A stretch of 64,000 nucleotides of DNA from Burkholderia sp. MS389 (GCF_016899425.1 NZ_CP045995.1:1674001-1738000), one strand, 5' to 3'. Numbered from the stretch's first letter, positions 25,991 to 35,811 are shown. The notes: generated by a model not told the origin, from the sequence alone. A program made the numbers and translations.

Positions 25991-27184
25991 TCACTGCCCG
26001 AGGTAACGCTCGACGAGGCGCGTCCAGAACGCCGCGCCGATCGGCAGGTTGCGATCGTTGAAGTCGTATTTCGGGTTGTGCACCATGCAGCCGTCCTCGC
26101 CTTCGCCGTTGCCGAGCCGCACGAACGAGCCCGGCCGCTGCTGCAGCATGAACGCGAAATCCTCGCTGCCCATCAGCAGGTCGGTCTGCTCGACCACGTG
26201 CGCATCGCCGACGAGTTCGCGCGCGACCTGCGCGGCGAAATCCGTTTCGGCATCCGTATTGACGACGACCGGATAACCTTCGATGTACTCGACGTTCGCG
26301 CTCGCGCCGTAGCTCGCGGCCTGCGTTTGCGCCAGCTCGGTGATGCGGCGCTTGAGCAGCGCGCGGACTTCGGGGCTGAACGAACGCACGCTGAGTTCGA
26401 GGCGCGCGCCGTTCGGGATCACGTTGTTCGCGGTGCCGGCGTGCATCGAGCCGACCGTGACGACCGCCGGCTGCGACGGGTCGACGTTGCGCGCGACGAT
26501 CGTCTGCAGCGCCATCACGATGCTCGCGGCGACGACGACCGGATCGACCGTCAGGTGCGGCCGCGCCGCGTGGCCGCCGACGCCTTCGATCGTGATGATC
26601 GCCTTGTCGCCCGCCGACATGAACGGGCCGCGCCGCGTGAGGAACACGCCGGGCGCCGCGCCCGGATGGTTGTGCATGCCGAACACCGCATCGCACGGGA
26701 AGCGCTCGAACAGGCCGTCGTCGATCATCTTCTTCGCGCCGCTGTCGACGCCGTGCTCTTCCGCCGGCTGGAAATACAGGTGCACGGTGCCCGAAAAGTG
26801 ACGCGTTTTCGCGAGATGCTGTGCGGCGCCGAGCAGCATCGTCGTGTGGCCGTCGTGGCCGCACGCGTGCATCTTGCCGTGCGTGCCGCTCGCATACGGC
26901 AGGCCGGTCGCCTCGACGATCGGCAACGCATCCATGTCGGCGCGAATGCCGATGCTGCGCGTGCCGTCGCCCACCCGCAGCGTGCCGACCACACCCGTCT
27001 TGCCGACCCCGCGCGTCACCTGCCAGCCCCATTGCTCGAGCTTGTCGGCGACGAGCGCGGCCGTGTCGTGCTCTTCGTACGCGAGTTCGGGGTGGTGATG
27101 GATGTGGTGACGGATCTCGCGTAGCCCGCCGGCGGCGGGCATCAGATCCTCGACTTCGGTGAAGCGGGTATCGGTGGTGGTCAT
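25991..27184 (-). CDS. M20-family amidohydrolase (hippurate hydrolase-like)
   Basis: The 397-residue enzyme starts at ATG 27184 (AGGAG 7 nt upstream; a TTG one codon earlier is possible). It has the M20D dimetal site: HACGHDGHTTMLLG (Cys and His ligands), QPAEEHGVDSGAKKMIDDG (Glu ligand), GMHNHPG and the C-terminal LLMGSEDFAFMLQ. The dimerisation insert has EGVGGHAARPHLTVDPVVVA. Family members hydrolyse N-acyl amino acids such as hippurate or indole-acetyl conjugates. The neighbouring symporter gene suggests import then hydrolysis; the substrate is not predictable. Confidence 0.87.
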   Translation of the reverse strand: MTTTDTRFTEVEDLMPAAGGLREIRHHIHHHPELAYEEHDTAALVADKLEQWGWQVTRGVGKTGVVGTLRVGDGTRSIGIRADMDALPIVEATGLPYASGTHGKMHACGHDGHTTMLLGAAQHLAKTRHFSGTVHLYFQPAEEHGVDSGAKKMIDDGLFERFPCDAVFGMHNHPGAAPGVFLTRRGPFMSAGDKAIITIEGVGGHAARPHLTVDPVVVAASIVMALQTIVARNVDPSQPAVVTVGSMHAGTANNVIPNGARLELSVRSFSPEVRALLKRRITELAQTQAASYGASANVEYIEGYPVVVNTDAETDFAAQVARELVGDAHVVEQTDLLMGSEDFAFMLQQRPGSFVRLGNGEGEDGCMVHNPKYDFNDRNLPIGAAFWTRLVERYLGQ

Positions 27185-27343
27185 CAAGGGGCTCCTGCGT
27201 TTGTCTGCGCACGCCGGTGGCGCGTGCGGGAAAGCGAGCCACTATAGCCAGCCGATATCGGTTCAATAAGATGCGGAATTTTTCACCGTGATAAGGGTTT
27301 TTAATCAGGGTTAATACGGACGGATCGGACCCGCAGTGTAGCC

Positions 27344-27444
27344 TTCGATTAGATGCGGATACGACTTTCGATTAGATCTGGATACGGGAGCCTGAAGCAT
27401 CGCTGGAACGCCCATGGCACAAGGCGTATCCGTATCTATTCGAA
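27344..27444. repeat. left-end cluster of 19-bp terminal-type repeats
   Basis: TTCGATTAGATGCGGATAC (27344-27362) is followed 23 bp on by a near copy with two changes (27367-27385), and an inverted, diverged copy lies at 27426-27444. The same sequence in opposite orientation is paired at 56155-56197. Tandem end repeats of this type are known from IS21-like elements, but I could not identify the element. Confidence 0.7.
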
Positions 27445-28119
27445 AGCGGCTTCTGGAGGTCCTTTCGGAAAGCCCGCACATTGCCGCGCACACGTCAATG
27501 GCCAATTCCAGAGCGCCCAACCGAAAGTATTTCGCAAACCAACCAAGCTCCTCAAGGCCATGCCCTGGCGTCATTCTTCGCCGATCCAATGGCCTACAAC
27601 TTCGGGAAGCGCTCGCCGTTCATGGACCGTATGGCCTACAAATGTGGTGCGGCAAAACCAGCTGTGGCCATCGCCGCTCGCACCCTGTCGCAGGCGAATT
27701 AAGGCACGGCGGTGCTGCGGCCACGAACGTATACCGCTCAAGTGCAGTGGCTCACGGTCCATCGATTCATTCGAGCCCGACCTTCGCGCGGTAACACATC
27801 GACGAGATCCGCATCGAGGTGCGCCGGGGCGATCAGTCGATCACGGTCAGTTGGCCCGTGTCCGAAGCCGCACAGTGTGCCGCCTGGCTGCGCGAGTGGA
27901 CGTCCAAACCTACATAGAGAAGCGTGCTATCGTGTTCCATTGCGGGCCTCCGTGCCGGAAATTGCCGGGTGTGGCCCTGTCCACACCGTGTCGCTCTGGC
28001 AGAAATGCTAACCCACGTTTGATTCCTCACGAGAGGTCAGCCCCTGCCACGCGGAGTCATACTGCCTAACACCCTATCGAAAAAATTAACAGACCTAATC
28101 CGTAATTTCGCAACAGCTT
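27445..28119. other. mosaic of mobile-element debris, no intact gene
   Basis: This 675-bp stretch has no ORF I believe in. It includes a short IS110-type N-terminal fragment (27833-27940, minus). Overlapping it on the + strand is a C-terminal-looking piece reading DEIRIEVRRGDQSITVSWPV that ends near 27917 and that I could not assign. Codon use is uneven throughout. Confidence 0.5.
27833..27940 (-). pseudogene. N-terminal fragment of an IS110-family transposase
   Basis: An ATG at 27940 with GGAGG upstream opens a 35-codon frame, MEHDSTLLYVGLDVHSRSQA onward. It contains the VGLDVH strand of the DEDD domain with its Asp intact, then stops. The remaining 300 or so residues are gone. Confidence 0.55.
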
Positions 28120-29025
28120 CTAAGGCTTCGGAAATGCGATTTTGTTGAAAGCCGGAATCCCTGAAAATACGTCGGAAATGAATTCAGTAAAAACCATGGC
28201 CCGTGTTGGAAGCAACCTGTTTGCAACATAGACAATCTGAACAGGGACGGCCGGAGCAAAGTGCCCGGTCAGAATTAACTGCAAACGACCGCTTTTTAAC
28301 CCTTCCTCGAACAGCCATTCCGGCCCATGCCCGACCCCTAACCCCGCGGTGACCGCTGCGCGAACGGCCTCGGGTGAGTTAACCCTCAGCCGGCCAGAGA
28401 CCGGAATATCGCCGTCACGAAAGCGCCATGTCGCACCGGACGACAGCAAAGTGTAGACCACGCAATCATGTTCGCGCAGGTCATCAGGTGTGTCCGGAAC
28501 TCCGCGTTTCGCCAGATAGTCCTTGCTGGCCACGACCACACGCTCGTACATTCCTATGCGCCTGGCGCGTAGCGCACTGTCCTCCAGATGCCCGATGCGA
28601 ATCGCGAGCTCGACTCCCTCGTCTACCAGGTTCACGTAGCGATCGCTGATCTGAAGATCCAGCGTCAATCTGGGATACCGCTCCAGAAAACCCGGGACCT
28701 GAGGCAACACATATGCATGCGCTAGCGCCGTGGGACAGGCCACGCGCAAGAGTCCCGATGGATCGACACTGTTCCTGAAAGACGATTCAGATTCGTCCAC
28801 CGCGTCAAGAATCCGGCGGATATCTGCGTAGTAGCGTTCACCCTCGGGCGTCAGGGCAAGCTTTCGTGTGGATCGGTGCAGCAGCCGCGTTTGGAGATGG
28901 TCCTCCAGCGCGGCTACATAGCGGCTGACGTTGGGCTGGCCCAATCCCAAATCTCGCCCTGCAGCAGAAAAACTCCCCGTCTCGACTGCCCGTGCGAAGC
29001 ACGTCATCAAGAGAAATCGGTTCAC
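28120..29025 (-). CDS. LysR-family regulator
   Basis: The 301-residue protein has the CrgA/DsdC-like LysR layout: MTCFARAVETGSFSAAGRDL and GQPNVSRYVAALEDHL in the helix-turn-helix, then a periplasmic-binding-like sensor with LVDEGVELAIRIGHLEDSAL. This group commonly represses a divergent oxidoreductase. The divergent neighbour here is the short-chain dehydrogenase at 29151, and the 125-bp gap includes AT-rich DNA suited to a promoter. It is the first intact gene inside the left repeat of the island. Confidence 0.85.
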   Translation of the reverse strand: MNRFLLMTCFARAVETGSFSAAGRDLGLGQPNVSRYVAALEDHLQTRLLHRSTRKLALTPEGERYYADIRRILDAVDESESSFRNSVDPSGLLRVACPTALAHAYVLPQVPGFLERYPRLTLDLQISDRYVNLVDEGVELAIRIGHLEDSALRARRIGMYERVVVASKDYLAKRGVPDTPDDLREHDCVVYTLLSSGATWRFRDGDIPVSGRLRVNSPEAVRAAVTAGLGVGHGPEWLFEEGLKSGRLQLILTGHFAPAVPVQIVYVANRLLPTRAMVFTEFISDVFSGIPAFNKIAFPKP

Positions 29026-29150
29026 GCGGCCCCCAATTCATGCAATGGAAGCATGAAATATATTCAAAGCAGACATCTTATCGCCACACCAGCATAGGTG
29101 CACATTTCTCCCTGTCGACCACGGTTGGTTGTCACTTATAGGAGAAGTCA

Positions 29151-29903
29151 ATGTCGCGCTTGCAAGGTAAACGCACCCTTATCACCGGCGGCACCAGCGG
29201 CATCGGTCTGGAAACCGCGAAGCAGTTTTTGGCCGAGGGCGCCCGCGTCGTCGTCACGGGAGTCAATCCCGATTCGATCGCCAAGGCGCAAGCCGAACTT
29301 GGATCCGAGGTTCCGGTTCTACGGGCCGACTCGGCCAGTGTCGCTGCCCAAAAGGAACTGGCACAAGCCATCAAGGACCACTATGGTCAACTAGACGTTG
29401 CCTTTCTCAATGCTGGTGTATCCGTCTGGTTGCCGATTGAGGAATGGACGGAAGAGATGTTCGATCGCTCGTTCGATGTCAATGTCAAGGGGCCGTACTT
29501 CTTGCTCCAGGCGTTGCTTCCGGTGTTCGCTCGCCCGGCGTCGGTCGTGCTCAACACGTCCGTCAGTGCGCATGTTGGCGCAGAGCGCTCCTCCGTTTAT
29601 GCGGCCACCAAGGCTGCGGTGCTGAATATGTCGAAGACGCTTTCGGCGGAACTGCTTGGACGCGGCGTCCGCGTCAATGCGGTCAGCCCCGGCCCGGTCG
29701 ACACGCCGCTGTACGACAAGCTCGGCATCCCCGACGCCTACCGCGAACAAGTCAACAGGGATATTGCCGCCACCATCCCACTCGGCCGCTTCGGTACTCC
29801 GGAGGAGGTGGCCAAAGCCGTGCTGTACCTGGCCTCCGACGAGTCCCGTTGGACGGTCGGATCGGAAATCGTCGTGGATGGCGGTCGCATGCTCAACCGC
29901 TGA
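29151..29903 (+). CDS. short-chain dehydrogenase/reductase
   Basis: This 250-residue classical SDR has the cofactor motif TLITGGTSGIGLETA, NAG in AFLNAGVSVW, the catalytic Ser in VLNTSVSAHVG, the YxxxK pair in SSVYAATKAAV, and PG in VNAVSPGPVDTPL. It ends with the Gly-rich VDGG. The residue after the first cofactor strand (VTGVN) is not acidic, which leans toward NADP. It is divergent from the LysR gene at 28120 and is followed by a glutathione S-transferase, a pairing common in detoxification cassettes. Confidence 0.88.
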   Translation: MSRLQGKRTLITGGTSGIGLETAKQFLAEGARVVVTGVNPDSIAKAQAELGSEVPVLRADSASVAAQKELAQAIKDHYGQLDVAFLNAGVSVWLPIEEWTEEMFDRSFDVNVKGPYFLLQALLPVFARPASVVLNTSVSAHVGAERSSVYAATKAAVLNMSKTLSAELLGRGVRVNAVSPGPVDTPLYDKLGIPDAYREQVNRDIAATIPLGRFGTPEEVAKAVLYLASDESRWTVGSEIVVDGGRMLNR

Positions 29904-30063
29904 TCGAGCAACGCCGGAGCCCGGGGAAAGCGTCTTCTGTTCGCGCACGAGTGGCAGGCGCTGCGTTCGGCATCACGCTTTCCCCTCCCGCGAAGCAAAA
30001 AGAGCAGAGACACGGAAAACATCCTGGTGCACTGCCGCTGCATACAGACCATTCGAGCCTTAC

Positions 30064-30744
30064 ATGACAATGCCCTCGCTTACTCTGATCAGTCACCCTC
30101 TGTGCCCGTTCGTCCAGCGGGCCGCCATCGTTTTGCTTGAAAAGCAAGTTGCGTTCGAGCGTATCAACGTGGATCTCAACGCCAAGCCGGCTTGGTTTTT
30201 GGCACTGTCACCGACTGCCAAGGTCCCTTTGCTCCAAATCCAGCAGCCCGACGGCGAAGAAGAGATCTTGTTTGAAAGTATGGCGATTTGCGAATATCTG
30301 GACGAAACGCAACCCGGCCCACATCTCTACCCGGCCAATCCATTGGCACGCGCCAAGCATCGAGCCTGGATTGAATTTGGCTCAGCGACCCTGGGCGAGG
30401 CGTGGGGGTACTTGAACGCCAAGGACCATGCCAGCGCCGAAGTAAAAGCCACGTCGTTCAAAGAACGGCTGGTCCAACTCGAAAACGTCCCAGGCCTCGG
30501 TCCGTACTTCGACGGTGAGACCTTTGGCATGGTAGACGCGGTCTTTGCCCCCATCTTTCGCTACTTCGACACTTTAGAGATAGATGGTGTCGCGTCAATT
30601 TTCGCGGACGTTCCCAAAATCAACGCCTGGCGTAGAAATCTCCGAGGAAGAGCTAGTGTGATCGGCGCCGTTTCTGTAGATTATCAGGCCCTTTTTCTAG
30701 CGCACTTGCGACGGCAAAAGGCCGTGCTGGCCGAGAAAATGTAG
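30064..30744 (+). CDS. glutathione S-transferase
   Basis: The 226-residue protein starts at ATG 30064; the upstream extension to 29656 overlaps the SDR gene in another frame and is not coding. The N-terminal thioredoxin-like domain has LISHPLCPFVQRAAIVLLEK, with Cys in the catalytic position (beta/omega-type or GSTO-like), cis-Pro in KVPLLQI and FESMAICEYLDE for glutathione binding. The C-terminal helical domain ends PKINAWRRNL. The Cys type favours thiol transfer or deglutathionylation rather than simple conjugation. It lies 160 bp after the SDR on the same strand. Confidence 0.85.
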   Translation: MTMPSLTLISHPLCPFVQRAAIVLLEKQVAFERINVDLNAKPAWFLALSPTAKVPLLQIQQPDGEEEILFESMAICEYLDETQPGPHLYPANPLARAKHRAWIEFGSATLGEAWGYLNAKDHASAEVKATSFKERLVQLENVPGLGPYFDGETFGMVDAVFAPIFRYFDTLEIDGVASIFADVPKINAWRRNLRGRASVIGAVSVDYQALFLAHLRRQKAVLAEKM

Positions 30745-31052
30745 GACGCGTCCTCATCGCCTCACGTGCTCTATTGGAACGCGCTCCTCCGTTACAAATC
30801 CATCCCGAGACCTTATAGCCGCAGCCGGAAGGTAACAAAGGTTCTTCTCGGGAACCACGGCTAAAAGATGCCACCGCCTCGCGTGCTCGGAAAGACGATT
30901 GTCGAATGATCGTCATCGAGCATTCGTTCGGTGAGCAAATTATTCACAGTGCCTTGATATCGGAGACGGCTGAAGGTGATTGGCGAGCGACAACCACGTC
31001 ACAACCAGCAGATTGTTCTGACGCGCTTCGAGCCAGCGTCGTCATGTCCCGT
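30745..31052. other. intergenic region, nothing recognised
   Basis: About 308 bp between the converging transferase and dehydrogenase genes. No ORF, hairpin or repeat stood out. Confidence 0.5.
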
Positions 31053-31835
31053 TCAAACCGCACCCGCTCCCCACGCAAGGAATCCGCCGTCCACCGGAAG
31101 CACAATTCCGTTCGTATACCCCGCCTCCTCCGACGCCAGATAGCACACCGCCGCAGCGATTTCCGACGTCGTGCCGTAGCGCTTCATAGGAATCGCATTT
31201 GAATATTCGGCGCGGAACTCTTCACTATGCAGCGCCTTGGTCATCGGCGTATCGACTGGGCCTGGCGCGATTGCGTTAGCTGTAATGCCGTAATCGCAGA
31301 GCTCCACTGCCATCTGGCGGGTTAAAGCAATAACGGCCCCTTTCGAGGTGCCGTATGCCGTGCGGCCTTTACCGACCGCTCGCATGCCTGCCACCGAGGC
31401 GATATTGATTATGCGGCCCCAGCGATTCTTTACCATCAGACGTGCGGCGTGCTGGGAGCATAAGAACGCCCCCGTTACATTGACCTGCATCGTTTTAAGA
31501 AACGTGTCCAGTGGATAGTCGATGAACGGCACCAGCTTCGCAATACCGGCGCCGTTGACCAACACGTCGCAACGCCCATGTCTTTTGTCAAGTTCACCGA
31601 ACGCAGCGGCAATCGACTCTGAATTTGAAACGTCCATCTCAATGGCCGACACTGACAGGCCCGCGCGCTGAAATCTCGACGCCGCCTCTTCAGCCGCGCT
31701 CTTATTGATATCGGCAAGAACAACGTGATAGCCACGTTTCGCGAGCTGTTCCGCCGAATCGGCCCCGATGCCCATCGCGCCACCTGTAACCACTGCAACG
31801 CGGCTCGCGTCGCTTTGCTTCATCTGCTCCACGCT
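31053..31835 (-). CDS. short-chain dehydrogenase (sugar-acid or polyol type)
   Basis: I chose the GTG at 31835: AAAGGAG lies 5 nt upstream, while the ATG at 31823 has poorer spacing. The 260-residue product is a classical SDR with VAVVTGGAMGIGADSAEQLA, DINKSA after the second strand (Asp, NAD preference), NGAG, Ser in NIASVAGM and YGTSKGAVIAL for YxxxK. It lies downstream of the LysR gene at 32039, in the same direction, and probably belongs to the RuBisCO-like pathway regulon. Oxidation of a hydroxy acid to the keto acid used by the kinase would fit, but this is inference. Confidence 0.82.
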   Translation of the reverse strand, partial: SVEQMKQSDASRVAVVTGGAMGIGADSAEQLAKRGYHVVLADINKSAAEEAASRFQRAGLSVSAIEMDVSNSESIAAAFGELDKRHGRCDVLVNGAGIAKLVPFIDYPLDTFLKTMQVNVTGAFLCSQHAARLMVKNRWGRIINIASVAGMRAVGKGRTAYGTSKGAVIALTRQMAVELCDYGITANAIAPGPVDTPMTKALHSEEFRAEYSNAIPMKRYGTTSEIAAAVCYLASEEAGYTNGIVLPVDGGFLAWGAGAV

Positions 31836-32038
31836 GTCTCCTTTAGCGTAAGACCGCTGCAGGCTTCGATTCCGATACCTGGAAGCGGATCGAATGATGG
31901 CGCTACGCGCCATCTCATGAGCAGATTATTGAAGCCGCAGCGGGCTAGGTCAAAGGATAATAAAGCAACAGGCAGTGAGAAAAAGTCACAGCCAGGATGC
32001 AGAGATTTCGTCTACAAGAAAGCACGCCGCAGTTGGCT

Positions 32039-32917
32039 TCATGTCTCCATCTCACGCAGCTCGTTCCTCAGCCATTCAACTAGGGCGACTGTCTTCGGCT
32101 GATTTTCGGCATGAGGAGCAACCCAGAGCACAAGGTGCACCGGTCCCGGGACGAAACCGAACGGCGCGACAAGACCAGCTGAGTCCAGTTCGTCTCGGAC
32201 GAGCATTCTCGGCACTGCCGCAACTCCCAACCCGCACTTGGCGGCCTGAATCTGAAGATAGAAATGATCAAACGATTCAGCAATATCGGGCGGAGGCTCG
32301 AGTACGGTCGAGGTCGCTTTGTACCAGTCAGCCCACGCGGACGGTCGTGTATTGGTTGCCAAAAGCCGCGCGCGCGCTAGGTCGCCCGGTTTTTCGATCC
32401 GGTTCGTGCGCATGTATTCCGGGGAGCAAACCGCGCCGATCCATTCCTCAATCAACGGAACAGGGGTTACGCCTTTGGGTACAGGGATGGAGGACAGCCG
32501 TATCGCTACCGTTATCTTGTCCCGCGTGAAGTCGATTTCACCATGACCGGTGTTGAAACTCAGGTCAAGCGACGGGATCGCATTCTTCAGCTTTGAGAGG
32601 CGTGGCAGCAACCAGTACATCATGATCGAAGCCGAGCACGAGAGCGTCAACGGACCCGGCTTCAACTGATCGACGGTCTTTTGGATGAGGTTGAACGCCA
32701 CGCTCAGGCCTTCCGCCATCTGGGCACCTTCGGGCGTCGGCTCCGTCGAGTGTGCATTGCGTGACAGCAGCAGGACACCCAGTTGGTCTTCAAGTGCGCG
32801 TATATGTCTGCTCACCGCGCCGTGAGTCACGTTGAGTTCTTCAGCGGCAGCACCGAAACTTCGCAGGCGCGCCGTGGCTTCAAAAGCTCGCAGCGCATTC
32901 AATGAAAGACGAGGCAC
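32039..32917 (-). CDS. GcvA-type LysR regulator, divergent from the RuBisCO-like operon
   Basis: The start is GTG 32917 (AGGAG 5 nt upstream), giving 292 residues beginning VPRLSLNALRAFEATARL; the longer frame to 33022 has no family match. The helix-turn-helix contains FGAAAEELNVTHGAVSRHIR, the GcvA/AmpR signature, followed by the sensor domain. It is divergent from the RuBisCO-like gene over a 200-bp region holding an inverted repeat at 33002-33023. It most likely activates that operon in response to a pathway compound. Confidence 0.87.
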   Translation of the reverse strand: MPRLSLNALRAFEATARLRSFGAAAEELNVTHGAVSRHIRALEDQLGVLLLSRNAHSTEPTPEGAQMAEGLSVAFNLIQKTVDQLKPGPLTLSCSASIMMYWLLPRLSKLKNAIPSLDLSFNTGHGEIDFTRDKITVAIRLSSIPVPKGVTPVPLIEEWIGAVCSPEYMRTNRIEKPGDLARARLLATNTRPSAWADWYKATSTVLEPPPDIAESFDHFYLQIQAAKCGLGVAAVPRMLVRDELDSAGLVAPFGFVPGPVHLVLWVAPHAENQPKTVALVEWLRNELREMET

Positions 32918-33001
32918 CTGGACTCCTGTTGGGCCCGAAGCCCACTGCTTGCGGAAGCTGCCTATTGTGAGTTTTTCGCTCAGGGTCAAGAAATCATATC
33001 G

Positions 33002-33023
33002 TTTGATGTCGCGAGACGTCAAA
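33002..33023. promoter_or_regulatory. probable LysR binding site upstream of the RuBisCO-like operon
   Basis: TTTGATGT-N6-ACGTCAAA is an imperfect inverted repeat (7 of 8 pairs), containing the T-N11-A arrangement of LysR sites. It lies about 95 bp upstream of the RuBisCO-like start. Confidence 0.5.
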
Positions 33024-33118
33024 TCTATATTCTGCTCATCCCCCGGCTAAAGCGCACGCGGCCACGCAGGCCTCATGTGCCCGGTTTCAGCTCGAATACC
33101 TAGTACGAAGAGACAAAC

Positions 33119-34396
33119 ATGGTCGAAATCCCCCATCGAAGAGCCGAATTCACTGCGCGCTATTTCGTCGAGAGTTCAGTACCGATTGCAAAAGCCGCAG
33201 AGGTAATCGCAGGCGAACAGTCCAGCGGGACGTTTCTTGCGCTGCCGGGGGAGACTGATGCGCTGAAGAACCGTGCCAGGGCCCGTGTAGTGAAGGTGGA
33301 TTCGCACTCTCCTGTTCTGGAGCCCTCCCTGTACAGTGCTCATGTCGAACGCAAGGGATCCCCGAGTGTATATTTCCGGGGTGAGATCGAGATCGCCTTT
33401 CCGGTCGACAACATTGGTCCTAACTTGCCGACCCTCCTGTCAACGGTCGCGGGTAATCTGTTTGAGTTGGGAGAAGTGACAGGGCTACGCTTGCTCGATA
33501 TCGATCTGCCAGCAACCTACGCCGCCCAGTTCCCCGGCCCTCAATTCGGCATTAGCGGAACCCGCGACTTCGCTAAGGTCTACGACAGACCAATGATCGG
33601 CACCATCATTAAGCCGAGCATTGGCTTGCTTCCCGCACAGACGGCAGAGATCGTCGACAGTCTCTGTGCCGCAGACATCGATTTCATCAAGGACGACGAG
33701 CTTCTCGCTGATCCCACATACGCGAGCTTCGACGAGCGTCTCGCAGCCGTCATGCCCGTCCTGCATCGGCACGCCGACCGCATGGGACGTATGCCCATGT
33801 ACGCAATCAACATCTCGGGCACAATCGAAGAGATGCTCCAGCGACACGACGCGGTGGTACGGGCGGGCGGTACTTGCGTGATGGTTTGCATTAATTGGGT
33901 CGGCTTTGCTGGCGTCGAGCACCTTCGCAAGCATGCCCAGCTGCCCATCCACGGTCACCGCAATGGTTGGGGCGCACTCACCCGCTATCCGCAACTCGGG
34001 TTCTCCTTTAAGGCGTATCAGAAGCTGTGGCGACTTGCTGGGGTGGATCAACTGCACGTCAACGGCATTCGCAGCAAGTTCTGGGAACCAGACGCGTCCG
34101 TCATCGAATCGGCCCGTGCCTGCCTGACACCGTTCGCGGGCGTGCAGCCGTTGATGCCCGTTTTTTCATCTGGCCAGTGGGCGTCGCAAGCCCCTGATCT
34201 TTATGCTCAGTTGGGTTCCGTAGACCTGATGCATTTGGCGGGCGGCGGAATCATCGGACATCCGCATGGAATTGCCGCGGGCGTTGCAAGTATGCGGGAA
34301 GGGTGGGAAGCAGCTGTCGAAGGGATCGACCTGAACACCTTCGCGGAGTCCCGACCTGCGCTGCGTGCTGCGCTGTCTCACTTTCAATCGGCGTGA
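33119..34396 (+). CDS. RuBisCO-like protein (form IV), probable acid-sugar phosphate decarboxylase or hydrolase
   Basis: The 425-residue protein has the RuBisCO large-chain fold from end to end. Active-site positions are largely kept: K165 in GTIIKPSIGL (RuBisCO K175; K177 is Ser here), K191-D-D-E194 in DFIKDDEL (carbamylated Lys and metal ligands K201/D203/E204), H280 in GHRNGW, H313 in LHVNG, K320 in IRSKFW (near the loop 6 Lys) and GGGIIGHP for phosphate binding. Large-chain relatives paired with DUF1537 kinases include OiaX and OiaT of D-apionate catabolism, which act on 3-oxo-isoapionate 4-phosphate. The DUF1537 gene starts 5 bp later, so they form one operon. Exact substrate unknown. 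Confidence 0.85.
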   Translation: MVEIPHRRAEFTARYFVESSVPIAKAAEVIAGEQSSGTFLALPGETDALKNRARARVVKVDSHSPVLEPSLYSAHVERKGSPSVYFRGEIEIAFPVDNIGPNLPTLLSTVAGNLFELGEVTGLRLLDIDLPATYAAQFPGPQFGISGTRDFAKVYDRPMIGTIIKPSIGLLPAQTAEIVDSLCAADIDFIKDDELLADPTYASFDERLAAVMPVLHRHADRMGRMPMYAINISGTIEEMLQRHDAVVRAGGTCVMVCINWVGFAGVEHLRKHAQLPIHGHRNGWGALTRYPQLGFSFKAYQKLWRLAGVDQLHVNGIRSKFWEPDASVIESARACLTPFAGVQPLMPVFSSGQWASQAPDLYAQLGSVDLMHLAGGGIIGHPHGIAAGVASMREGWEAAVEGIDLNTFAESRPALRAALSHFQSA

Positions 34397-34401
34397 CCCG
34401 G

Positions 34402-35811
34402 ATGAGCGCAAAATCCGAACAATCAGCTGCGGCACTGAGGCTGGCTTTCTACGGCGACGACTTTACCGGATCGACGGACGCTCTCGAGGTCCTGGCCTTC
34501 GCGGGGCTTAGGTGCGCGCTTTTTTTGAAAGCGCCTTCGTCCGAAAAACTATCGCAACTCGGCGGATTCGACGCCATCGGTGTCGCAGGCGACAGCCGAG
34601 GCATGAGTCCGTCCGAAATGGATCGGTCTCTTCCACCGCTTTTCGAAGCTCTGCACGCCCTCGATGCTCCGATCCTTCACTACAAAGTCTGTTCGACTTT
34701 CGATAGCGGCCCGGCGATAGGAAGCATCGGCAGAGTCTTGGAGATAGCCCGGGCGGGCATCACTCGGAATCCAGTTCCGGTTGTTGCCGGTACGCCGGCA
34801 TTGAAGCGCTACTGCGCATTTGGCAATTTGTTCGCTCGGTCTGGTACCGACAACAAGACTTATCGAATCGATCGCCATCCAATTATGAGCGCCCACCCGG
34901 TCACACCGATGGCCGAGGGAGATCTTCTGCGTCATCTGGCCCTGCAGACCGCTTTGCCTCTCTCCGGCTTCCAGCTGCCGAATCTGGAAGGTACTCGCGA
35001 AGAAGTCGATCTGGCATGGTCGAAAGCAATTTCAACGGGCGACTCGGGAATCTTGCTCGATTCAGTGACTCCACGTCATCTAACCGAAGTCGGCCGGCTC
35101 CTCGACAACTACGCTACGGCGGTCGGCTCCGTATTTACAATCGGCTCGTCTGGTGTCGAATATGCGCTGACTCAATGGTGGCGGGAACTCGGTAGCCTTC
35201 CCGAAACGCAGCGGTGTTATGACCGTATTGCGCCGACGAATCAGATCCTTGCCATTTCCGGGAGCGCCTCACTGCTGTCGTCCGCACAGATCGACGCGGC
35301 GATCACTGCAGGCTTCGCCGAAATCGCCATCGACGCAAAAGCGCTCGTTCGAGAAGATTCTTGGCAACGGACAGCTCAAGATATCGCCGTCCGCGCGATT
35401 GCGCTGCTCAGTGAAGGGCGCAGCGTCATTTTGCATACCGCCCGTGGCCCGAGCGATGCACGCATCGTCGAAATGCTCGAGTACTTTACCGCTCGCGGAC
35501 TGACCCAGGACGACGCTCGGCATCAAGGTGGTCGATTGCTTGGGCAACGGCTTGGCGCAATTGCGAATGATGTCCTCGAAGCCACTCACCTGCAACGACT
35601 GGTTCTCTCAGGCGGAGATACGTCCAGCCAGGTCACACAAGTCCTTGGCCCTGACGCGCTTGAGATTGACGGTCGCCTGGCCGTGGGCGCACCGCTGTGC
35701 CGTGTAATTTCCGAAAAGCCTCATTTGCGAAACCTTCAGCTTGCTCTGAAAGGTGGGCAAATGGGCGACCAAAACTTTTTTGTCATCGCACGCGATGGCA
35801 TCACGAGATGA
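34402..35811 (+). CDS. DUF1537 four-carbon/acid-sugar kinase family protein
   Basis: The 469-residue protein starts at ATG 34402, only 5 bp after the RuBisCO-like stop. The N-terminal substrate domain opens LRLAFYGDDFTGSTDALEVL, the hallmark of the family. The C-terminal nucleotide domain has LVLSGGDTSSQV and ends GGQMGDQNFFV. Characterised members (OtnK, DtnK, OiaK and others) phosphorylate keto acid sugars with ATP. Paired with a RuBisCO-like protein, the best precedent is OiaK, 3-oxo-isoapionate kinase, making the substrate of the RuBisCO-like enzyme. An IS5 element begins about 150 bp downstream. Confidence 0.86.
   Translation: MSAKSEQSAAALRLAFYGDDFTGSTDALEVLAFAGLRCALFLKAPSSEKLSQLGGFDAIGVAGDSRGMSPSEMDRSLPPLFEALHALDAPILHYKVCSTFDSGPAIGSIGRVLEIARAGITRNPVPVVAGTPALKRYCAFGNLFARSGTDNKTYRIDRHPIMSAHPVTPMAEGDLLRHLALQTALPLSGFQLPNLEGTREEVDLAWSKAISTGDSGILLDSVTPRHLTEVGRLLDNYATAVGSVFTIGSSGVEYALTQWWRELGSLPETQRCYDRIAPTNQILAISGSASLLSSAQIDAAITAGFAEIAIDAKALVREDSWQRTAQDIAVRAIALLSEGRSVILHTARGPSDARIVEMLEYFTARGLTQDDARHQGGRLLGQRLGAIANDVLEATHLQRLVLSGGDTSSQVTQVLGPDALEIDGRLAVGAPLCRVISEKPHLRNLQLALKGGQMGDQNFFVIARDGITR

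Noticed and set aside
24808..26061. Open frame of 417 codons on the + strand over the MFS gene
   Set aside because: Gln/Arg/His-rich antisense reading of a membrane protein gene.
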